Assembly (NCBI RefSeq): GCF_027853335.1
Contig: NZ_JAFEUS010000002.1
Location: 744,001 to 808,000, forward strand
Length of the DNA stretch: 64,000 bases
Reading direction: 5' to 3'
DNA from: Leucobacter sp. UCMA 4100
GTDB taxonomy: Bacteria; Actinomycetota; Actinomycetes; Actinomycetales; Microbacteriaceae
Shown: positions 25,281 through 33,200 of the stretch, piece after piece
Position numbering within the stretch: position 1 is the stretch's first letter
How the letters are laid out: each line of letters opens with the position of its first letter
Program-made: the position numbers and the translations under genes
The notes under the pieces: model-generated
The model's input: the letters and a program-made list of their open reading frames with translations, nothing else
What the model was told of the DNA's origin: nothing
Database searches by the model: none

Positions 25281-25496
25281 TTCTGATCTTTCGTTTGGCT
25301 CGTCAGGGGTTTGCAATGTGCGCCGTGGCGAGTCCGGGCCACTGTTACTCGTGTCGAGGCCACAGTTTCGGCAAAGCACCCCTTCAGCTTCATCTGGGGC
25401 GAAGGTTGTCTCATCGCAAAAGGAGCAGTAATAGCCGCGTTCAACGACTCTCAGTTCTGTTGTTTCCACACCAGTGAGATGTGGATAGCTGCGCAA
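24114..25496 (-). CDS. Zinc-ribbon membrane protein with propeller-like domain (paralog B)
   Basis: 460 residues. A cytosolic zinc ribbon (YYCSFCDETTFAPDEAEGVL then CRNCGL) is followed by a charged linker, one membrane helix (ALIKAGVAVATLTCVTLAGV, about 85-105) and an outside domain of about 340 residues with blade-like repeats (ATVYDVETGDMRDRHAMS, DTLSVWSDDTGW, HVYGLWRQGDTASLSSHDI). It shares plan and Asp-Ala-Thr habit with the protein at 22499, suggesting an old duplication. First gene of the operon. DNA has exceptional GTCGC density. Possibly a cell-envelope sensor or mating-pair protein. Confidence 0.7.
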   Translation of the reverse strand: MRSYPHLTGVETTELRVVERGYYCSFCDETTFAPDEAEGVLCRNCGLDTSNSGPDSPRRTLQTPDEPNERSESDRPGRSDAHRRALIKAGVAVATLTCVTLAGVGVTHFTKATPAPSVATATPVTRISLAQANARHITVDVEGYDATPAWAIAGEATHVIASDTGDALLLVTPNDATVYDVETGDMRDRHAMSPGDTAQVTAVATSTGFVVKRHDTLSVWSDDTGWRHGDIDAKATLLSRGGIAVAVSPKEEYSLVKDDATMMAVTRPGNEATLITVTPTHVVWEEKRRVTVTARGDATPGGRDVPLTSDGDMKLDRAVGADEKHVYGLWRQGDTASLSSHDITTGDLVDSNSVTLGDDEHPFLSTHGETFHAYANVTIDALAGAITPVPTGQPMTIAAGEGFVTATETRATILHPKKQIVETITVPKGTVVTAVSNRGLILTTPQGVIALTPTQKETKK

Positions 25497-25765
25497 GAGA
25501 GGAGGACGAATAGCCTGCCTCGGTCGTCAGCCGCATTCAACCAGCGCTCTCAACCAACCGCAACGCCACACACCAAATCCCCTACACCGACTTTTCTCTT
25601 ATGCCCGATCTCTCCACCAGCTCTCTTTCTCTATCGGCATCTTTCGCTGCCTCTCTTCCGTCTCATTCTTCGCCGGAACTTCTCCCTACACGACTGGCAC
25701 TCGCGGAAAGTGCGTTCGTGCTCGCGTCCCATGCACTGCGCAGCGATTCACTTCTGGGAAGCGAA
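25497..25765. promoter_or_regulatory. Divergent intergenic region upstream of relaxase operon
   Basis: 269 bp between the minus-strand propeller operon and the plus-strand zinc-finger/relaxase operon. The plus strand is pyrimidine-rich (repeated CTCT/TTCT) and contains AGTGC (25709)...GCACT (25733) as an inverted pair. A frame open from 25601 exists but its composition is not protein-like. A plausible place for promoters and possibly oriT; no nic consensus was recognised. Confidence 0.35.
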
Positions 25766-26254
25766 ATGACGAACAACTACGCAGACTCGAACAGCCCCAA
25801 GCTGTCTCCTTCGCCTCACAGACGAAACCCTCGTCAACGCGGAAAGGTGGTGTATTTCAAAGACGGGAAATGGGTGAAACGGTGTGCGCATTGCGATACA
25901 CAGTTCAACACTCCAGCGAAACAGAGCTTGTATTGCTCATCTGTTTGTCGACGCAAAAGCGAGGCAATAGCAAAGGGCATCAGCGCATGGATTAACAGCC
26001 GTCTTGTCACACACTGCGCCAACGAAAAATGTGGAAATGATTTCACTCCGGTGAACCGTCAGCATCGGTTCTGCTCCCCAAAGTGCCGCTCTGCGCATTG
26101 GCGAACCCAGGGCGCTCTTGCAGCATCGAAAAAATGCGCCGAGTGCAGGAAACCTTTTCTTCCAGTACGTATCTCGCATCGGTATTGCAGCAACAAGTGC
26201 AGACGCGATGCACACAGAAAACTCACGGCAGAGCAGAACGGAGCAAACTCATGA
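25766..26254 (+). CDS. Protein with three treble-clef-type zinc fingers
   Basis: 162 residues from ATG 25766. Three successive C-x2-3-C...C-x3-C units: CAHCDTQFNTPAKQSLYCSS followed by VC; CANEKCGNDFTPVNRQHRFC followed by SPKC; and CAECRKPFLPVRISHRYCSN followed by KC. Each has the pattern of nucleic-acid-binding zinc knuckles. A longer start at 25601 would add a low-complexity Ser/Leu leader. It overlaps the relaxase gene by 4 nt (ATGATGA), so it is coupled to it and may help in relaxosome assembly or regulate the operon. Confidence 0.7.
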   Translation: MTNNYADSNSPKLSPSPHRRNPRQRGKVVYFKDGKWVKRCAHCDTQFNTPAKQSLYCSSVCRRKSEAIAKGISAWINSRLVTHCANEKCGNDFTPVNRQHRFCSPKCRSAHWRTQGALAASKKCAECRKPFLPVRISHRYCSNKCRRDAHRKLTAEQNGANS

Positions 26255-29200
26255 TGACAATGACTCGAATAGGGGCAAGCCGTGACGCGTGGGGCTACCT
26301 CCTCAACACGGTCGTCGATGCTCAGGGCGAAGAACGTGCTCATTCAAAAAGCTCTTACTACACAGGGGATGGAACACCACCGGGAAGTTGGATTGGCCAA
26401 GGTGCGGCTACGCTCGGGCTGACGGCAGCTCACCCAGCCTCAGAGAGTGAACTCAAAGCATTGTTTGGTGAGGGTGCACACCCGGTCACCAAAGTACCTC
26501 TTGGTCGCGGCTTTGACGTATCCACCTCGCTCGAGGAGCGCGTTCAAGCCCGGCTCACGCAAGTCCTCACAGAAGCATCGGAGCACATTGCTTCCGTCGA
26601 CGTCGACAAGCTGGCAACAGAAATTACTCAAGAAGAACTCCAGAAACCGCAAAAAGAGTCGGTCGCCGGTTTTGAGTTTGTTTTCTCCCCGCCTAAAAGT
26701 GTGTCTTCATGGTGGGCTATAGCTGACCCGGATCTTAAATCGACGATTCAAGAAGCGCATAGCGCGGCTATCGCGTCAGCCGTAGCGATGCTCGAAACAG
26801 ATGTGGTCCGCACTCGTACTGGGATGCAAGGTATCGCCCAAGTCGAAACGAGTGGAATCACTGCTGCCCTCTTCGACCACTGGGATTCCCGTGAAGGAGA
26901 CCCACAACTTCACACACACATGCTTTTGTCGAACAAAGTACAGGCTGCCGACGGAAAATGGAGAACCATAGACTCTCGTGCGCTTTATCCTGCTGTGTCC
27001 ACGGCTGGGGCTCATTACGACACTGTACTCATGGATGAATTGTCTCAGCGGCTTGGGGCTGATTGGACCACGCAAGATGTGCTTGAGCACCCTCAGGAAT
27101 ATCAAGCATGGCTTTCTCGTCAACGGAGAGTAGATTCGCCTGCCGGACGGTTCCAGTTTTCTCTAGACCGAGGAACGAAACGCGGCTCTATTAAATGGCA
27201 ACTAGCGGGTATCCCTCACAGCCTCAATGCAGAATTTTCACAACGCTCTGAGGCCATTCGAGAGGCGAAAGAGAAACGCATAGCTGACTATGTCGCAAAG
27301 CATGGACACGCTCCATCCCCCCAGCAGATCATCAAGTTCAGGCAACAGGCGACGCTCAGTACCAGAGGCGCGAAGATTATCCATTCGTTGAAAGACCTCA
27401 CGCAAAGCTGGCGTCAACGCGCGAAACCACATATCGGTGATTCATTTTTGGCAGCAGACCGGCTCGTCAAAGAAGGAGAAAAACGACTCGCAGATTACCC
27501 GCTCTGGTCTTTCCGTCAAGACGATATTTCTATCGAAGACGAAGAGGAGGCGGCATCCTTTGCGTTGAGTGTGCTTGCAGAAGAACGCTCCACTTGGCGA
27601 CGCACGAACGCAGAAAAGGCAGTGTATGACGCCACCGCGCACTGGAGATTCCGCTCTGACGCTGACCGGCGCGAGACTGTGAAACGCATCACTGAGCGGG
27701 TACTTTCGAAAGCTGTACCGCTTACCCCTACAAACACCCGACGAACACCGACCAGGTTCCAGACACAGGATGGGGCCACCCATTTCCAGCCAACGGCTCA
27801 CGACCTCTACACCACAACAGAGGTCTGGGACGCAGAGGAGCGACTATTGGAAGCCGGAAGAAGAACTGACTGGATCACCGTTGACGAACAGATCGTGACG
27901 GGCCTGATAACCGCACCCACTGGCGAAGAGCAGCTCATTCTTTCGGCCGACCAATCAGAAGCCGTCACGAACATCACGCAGTCGGGAAGGCTCGTTGACG
28001 TTCTCGTGGGACCGGCAGGCGCAGGGAAGACGACAAGCCTTGAAAAGCTCCGCGAGATTTGGGAAACCCAGTACGGACCGGGCAGTGTTCGCGGTCTTGC
28101 CCCGACTGCTCGCGCAGCAGAAGTCCTCGCAGAATCTCTCGGCATCGCAACCGAGAACACCGCTAAGTGGCTGCACGAAACGAACCAGGGAACGAGCAGC
28201 CGTGAGGGGTTCAACTATTCGCTGAACGCTGGCGATCTCCTTATCGTAGACGAAGCATCTATCGCAGGCACCATCGCGCTCGATACTCTCCGGTCCCAAG
28301 CCGAAGAGGCTGGAGCGAAGCTTCTTCTCGTGGGCGACTGGGCACAGCTTGCAGCAATCGACGCAGGCGGAGCTTTTGGTCTCCTTGCAGCTGACCGTCC
28401 AGACGTCGCAGAACTCTCCTCAATCCATCGGTTCAAAGCTGACTGGGAAGCGGACGCCTCCAGGCTTCTCCGACTCGGCCGCAGCGATGGTCTCGAAGCG
28501 TATATTGAAAACGATCGTATCGAGTGGGGGCTCGACGAAACAATCATTACTGCCGCCGTTGACGCGTGGAAACATGACGAGACGACACCGAAGAGCGACA
28601 GTGACGCGACACTCACGTCGCTCCTCATCGCGCCAACAAACGACATGGTCGAAAGACTCAACGACATCGCACGCCAATGGCGCGTCAGTATCGGTGCTGT
28701 TGACGCTTCAGAAACTGCAGAGATTGCATCGGGTGTCGCGTCACCAGGCGACAGAATTGTGACGCGACAAAATGCTAGACACCTCAAAACTGACCATGAC
28801 CGCTGGGTCAAGAACAACGACGAATGGGTGATTAAGGCCGTCGATCAAAAAACTGGCGACATTACTGTGTCGTCTGGAGAAGAGACAGTGACGCTTCCTG
28901 CATCATATTGCCGGGAGCATGTACAGCTCGCCTACGCGACAACAGCGCACCGTTCTCAGGGCCGAACCGTCGACACAGCCCACACCATCGTTGACAGCAG
29001 CGCGTCACGAGAAACGTTCTATGTCTCCATGACGCGAGGCAAAGCACTCAACAAGGCCTACGTCATCATCGACGAGGAAGGAGCCCTTGGCGAAAAGCAA
29101 AACACTGGCATGGTGAAAACTTGGAGGGAAGTACTCGATGGAGTGTTGAAGCAGCGCGGGGGAGACCTCGCTGCACACGACACACAGAAACTCGAAGCAG

Positions 29201-30180
29201 AACGCTTGGGCTCCATCACCCAACTGTATGCCGAATACCAAACGCTCATGAGCCACGCTTTTGCCGAGGAATGGCTCGACGTCCTCAAACAACTCAATGT
29301 TGCGACAGATGAGTCAATTGATCTCCCCTCTCTCGGTCCCCTCATGGCAAACATGAGCCGAATCGAGAAGTTGGGTTATGACGTTCCTGAAACACTGAAC
29401 AACTTACTCACAACGAGAGAGATTAGCTCGAGCCACGATCCCCTTTCAGTTCTGCATTGGCGTACCAAACAGTTTGTCGATGCCGCTGCAGAGAACAGTT
29501 TGCATGGACACCGGTTCGCGCCATTGCTCGATCAGTTCGATATTCAGTTCAATGAAGGCACAACGCATCTACAAGAGCGCCGTTTCTACCGGTCGCTCGA
29601 ATTGCTCGAACGTTCAGGACGAGATGCTGAAGAGGAACTTCGCGAAATTCTGCTAACTACCGATCGGGCGAGTATCGCGAATCTCACTACTTATCTCAGC
29701 TCACGCATAAATCGGCTCGGAGTCAGTGACGAGCACGGGTCACTTGGCTCTCTGAAGAGCCATGCAAACGTTCAACTCAAGGTTGCTGGTCTGCTCGACG
29801 TTGCACCGCAGGTTCGAGATAACGACTTCTTAGCCGCTCTGAAAGATCGAGAAGAAGCGATCCAGCTTCGAGCTGAACTGATTCTTGATACAGCCATCGC
29901 AGAAGACCAACCGTGGGTGAAAGCTCTCGGAGAGCCTTTGCCAGGAGGCGAAGCCCAGTGGAGGCAGGATGCGGTTCGGGTTGCGTGTTATCGCGACCTT
30001 TACGGTGTCGATAGCCACCACCTAGTTGGGGCTCCAGAGCCACAAAACCATGTACGGACTGAACATCGCAACATGGCGTTTGCGCCTTTCCGTGACTCAT
30101 TTGAAGCCGTTAGACAGCAGCAGAGCACAGCAGGGCACTTTATCCACGAAGAACAGCAGTCACGACAACTCCGCTACTAG
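26251..30180 (+). CDS. MobF-family relaxase with C-terminal helicase (TraI/TrwC-like)
   Basis: 1309 residues from ATG 26251 (GGAG 7 nt upstream). Relaxase domain: tyrosine pair Tyr36-Tyr37 (SYYTGDG), then the metal-binding three-His motif with His210, His221 and His223 (FDHWDSREGDPQLHTHMLLS). RecD2/TraI-like helicase: Walker A VGPAGAGKTTSLEK (about 586), Walker B LLIVDEAS (about 663), and YATTAHRSQGRTVDTAH near 910. The last ~350 residues are charged and helical. It nicks oriT, binds the 5' end and unwinds DNA for transfer. A bidirectional terminator follows. Confidence 0.95.
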   Translation: MMTMTRIGASRDAWGYLLNTVVDAQGEERAHSKSSYYTGDGTPPGSWIGQGAATLGLTAAHPASESELKALFGEGAHPVTKVPLGRGFDVSTSLEERVQARLTQVLTEASEHIASVDVDKLATEITQEELQKPQKESVAGFEFVFSPPKSVSSWWAIADPDLKSTIQEAHSAAIASAVAMLETDVVRTRTGMQGIAQVETSGITAALFDHWDSREGDPQLHTHMLLSNKVQAADGKWRTIDSRALYPAVSTAGAHYDTVLMDELSQRLGADWTTQDVLEHPQEYQAWLSRQRRVDSPAGRFQFSLDRGTKRGSIKWQLAGIPHSLNAEFSQRSEAIREAKEKRIADYVAKHGHAPSPQQIIKFRQQATLSTRGAKIIHSLKDLTQSWRQRAKPHIGDSFLAADRLVKEGEKRLADYPLWSFRQDDISIEDEEEAASFALSVLAEERSTWRRTNAEKAVYDATAHWRFRSDADRRETVKRITERVLSKAVPLTPTNTRRTPTRFQTQDGATHFQPTAHDLYTTTEVWDAEERLLEAGRRTDWITVDEQIVTGLITAPTGEEQLILSADQSEAVTNITQSGRLVDVLVGPAGAGKTTSLEKLREIWETQYGPGSVRGLAPTARAAEVLAESLGIATENTAKWLHETNQGTSSREGFNYSLNAGDLLIVDEASIAGTIALDTLRSQAEEAGAKLLLVGDWAQLAAIDAGGAFGLLAADRPDVAELSSIHRFKADWEADASRLLRLGRSDGLEAYIENDRIEWGLDETIITAAVDAWKHDETTPKSDSDATLTSLLIAPTNDMVERLNDIARQWRVSIGAVDASETAEIASGVASPGDRIVTRQNARHLKTDHDRWVKNNDEWVIKAVDQKTGDITVSSGEETVTLPASYCREHVQLAYATTAHRSQGRTVDTAHTIVDSSASRETFYVSMTRGKALNKAYVIIDEEGALGEKQNTGMVKTWREVLDGVLKQRGGDLAAHDTQKLEAERLGSITQLYAEYQTLMSHAFAEEWLDVLKQLNVATDESIDLPSLGPLMANMSRIEKLGYDVPETLNNLLTTREISSSHDPLSVLHWRTKQFVDAAAENSLHGHRFAPLLDQFDIQFNEGTTHLQERRFYRSLELLERSGRDAEEELREILLTTDRASIANLTTYLSSRINRLGVSDEHGSLGSLKSHANVQLKVAGLLDVAPQVRDNDFLAALKDREEAIQLRAELILDTAIAEDQPWVKALGEPLPGGEAQWRQDAVRVACYRDLYGVDSHHLVGAPEPQNHVRTEHRNMAFAPFRDSFEAVRQQQSTAGHFIHEEQQSRQLRY

Positions 30181-30187
30181 CCAAAGA

Positions 30188-30222
30188 AAAAGCGGGCCGA
30201 ACAAAAGTTACGGCCCGCTTTT
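30188..30222. terminator. Bidirectional terminator between relaxase and helicase genes
   Basis: AAAAGCGGGCCG (30188-30199) pairs with CGGCCCGCTTTT (30211-30222); A-run and T-run on either side serve both convergent genes. Confidence 0.9.
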
Positions 30223-30226
30223 CCTC

Positions 30227-33200
30227 TCAGTAACCTACCCGAGGAGTTTGCGGTAACGGTTTATGAACAGTCGGCGTTCCAGGAACGGCTTGCTTCGGAG
30301 TTGCCTCCTCTTGAAGTTGCGCTTCCAACGCGTCAAGACGTGTCTTCTTGGTGTTGAACTCCGCTTGTTTCGGCCAGGGTACCTCCGAGATCTGCCGCAA
30401 TTCTTTCGCATCGTTGGACCGTGCAACGACGAGATCTCGATACTTCTCAACCAAGTGGGGAACGGATTGAGCTCGCGTTTCGAACCTTGCTGCGTTTGAC
30501 CCCGTAGCGTCACCAGTCACGACGGATAGTTTCACTTCGAAACTCAACGCAGAAGGAGCACCAGGATCTTCAAACACCACTATCGGGTCATCTCTTTTCG
30601 CGACATTATGCTTCAGCCTTGTCGCCCATTCAACACCGCCCACGGTAACCGTCAGCTCGACAGGGGCTGGGTAACGTGCCGTATGCTCCGACAGATGCTG
30701 CCGTTTCATACGAGCCTGCGTGACAAGCTCAGATAACCGTTCAGAAAACGCTTTCCTCGAAGTCATAACTACAGGGTGCCGATACACATTTTCTTGCAGT
30801 GTTCCACGGAACGAATCACCATTGGTACTGACCAACTTTGGAACAAGGTCTTCTAGGTGGCTGAGGTCACGCTGATACATAGCCATTTGCTGTTCAGCAG
30901 CCTTTTGCCGTTCGGTTGCGGCGGTAAGCATTCGGTTATGAGAACGGTGCTGGCGACCTAGCTTCTGCACTTCTTGTTTAAGATTTGCTACTTCAAGAAT
31001 TCGCATATCTCCAAGCGTCACAGCCTGCATTTCAGAGAACTGGAGCGCTTGCGTGCCAGAGTCATCGATCTCCCTGACATCAAGACGACGTGACAAAACT
31101 TGCTCGATAAACTGAGCCTTTCTCGCAAGCGTTCCCCACATATAGGCATCAAATGACCCCTCGGTGGAGTAACGGTAGATCTGTACGTCAGAGTTTTGGT
31201 TTCCCTGCCGAATAATCCGCCCCTCGCGTTGCGTCACATCAGCAGGCCGCCAAGGAGCATCTATATGGTGCAGGGCAACAGCACGGGTCTGCACGTTGGT
31301 CCCGATACCCATTTTGTCGGTTGATCCAATAAGTACGTCGACGCGGCCGTCTCGACATTGCTGGAACAACTCAGCTTTCGCTTGATCGTTACTTGCATCA
31401 TGAACGAAACGGACACGGTCTGCCTTCATGCCTTTGTCCACGAGCAGTCGGCGAAGCTCGTTGTACACATCGAACGCGCCGCCCTGCTTCGGAGTACCAA
31501 GGTCAGAGAAAACGATCTGAAGACCCCCAAGCGCTTCAGACGGTTCCCCCCATTCATCGAGATATTCGTTCCCTCGGTTCCTCTCCCACTCTTCAAAAAT
31601 AGTGTCTGCAACGACTTCGATTTTTGTAGTCTCGCTTTCAGTTGGCCCGTCACCTCCTCGGAGCCTAGGGTCCAAAGCGACTGCTCGGCCGTCAGAGGTG
31701 ATTTTCAACATATTGTCCTCTTCAGGCTCGACCATCCGGTCTCGCACGAGAACGGCACGCTCCACAATGGTTTCCATGCCGAGCTGCTGCGCTTCCGTAG
31801 GTTCTACGGCCACCATTATTGGTGTGCGTTCTCCTTCCTCGTTGAGCGCAAGAGTTGGTACAGCAAGGTTCAGATCTGCCTGAGTTTTAACGTCACCGGG
31901 CGTATGCCACATCTGCAAAAGCTCTGGAAGATTTCGGAACTTCGTCGTACGGGTTTTGATCTGGAATCCGTTGCCCTCAGGTTTTGCTTCGACTGCAGTC
32001 GTCTGTTCGGTGAACTGCTTTGCCCAATCATCGGCCCGGAACACTTGCGCATCTTCGAGGAGGTCTGGTCTTAGGTACCGCATCATGACATACATTTCAA
32101 TCATCGAGTTTGGCAATGGTGTCGCAGTCGCCAATGTAGCTACTCGGCTCTGTTTAAGGTGGTCTCGGTGATACCACAGCTTCATATCGAGGTCTTGAGC
32201 GCGTTGCGCCCCTTGTGCCCTGTTCAAGTCATCGATACTCGAGTTGACTGCCAAGTTCTTGAAATAATGGGCTTCATCGATGCAGAGATAATCAATGCCA
32301 GTTTCTTCCCAGGAGATGCCTTCATCGTGATCAATGTCGAGCATTTTGCTGAGTTTTTCTTCTTGGGTAGCGAGCTGGCGCTCAATCGTTTTCACTGAGT
32401 TCTTCGAAAGATCTGAGTTCAACTTTTCGAGGTGTACCGCTTGCAGTTCTTCAAGCTTCTGTTTCGCATATTCTGCTTGAGCTTTCCCAAGTCCAACTTT
32501 CTCAAACGCTGTGTGCGTCATGATCACGGCATCCCAGTCACCGGTCTGAGCACGGGCAATAAACAATTTTCGTGCGTCGCGGCCGCCGGCACTGCTTACG
32601 TCTTGGCTTCCCGCAGCGAGAACTTTAGCTCGAGGGTAAATCTGTTTGAATTCCCGTGTGAACTGTTCTAGCATCTGGTTCGGGACCACGATTGCAGGCT
32701 TTTGAACAAACCCCAACCGTCTGAGTTCCATCACGCCCATGACCATCTCGGCCGTCTTACCTGCGCCAACTTCGTGAAAGAGACCGACAGATGGTTCTGC
32801 AAGCATGCGAGCCACCGCAGCATATTGGTGAGGGTGCGGCGTGAACGTTGCGGCTTTCCCTGGCAGTGACAGCGTTATATCGTCGTATGACCGCAGCACG
32901 ATTCCGTTATACAGATCGTTGTACCGAGTTTGGAGTTCTTCAGCTCGAGCTGCGTCGCTCCACAGCCAGTCTTGGAAAGTCTCATGAAGTTCGCCCGCTT
33001 TTTCTTGCAGCATCTCAGTGGCTTCTTGGTCGACGAAGGTACGGTCATCGACGGTATACGTGACCTGGAGTTTTTCGCCGTTCAATACTTTTTTCACAAC
33101 GACATACGCCGACATTGCCGTGATATCGCTCCGCACGCTCCACCGCGCTTCGCTCACCGAACCTGTTCGGCCGCGCTGTCTGAAATTCCATTTCCCGTCG

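Noticed and set aside
25497-25765. oriT
   Set aside because: The location next to the relaxase operon is suitable and a weak inverted pair exists, but no nic-site consensus could be recognised.
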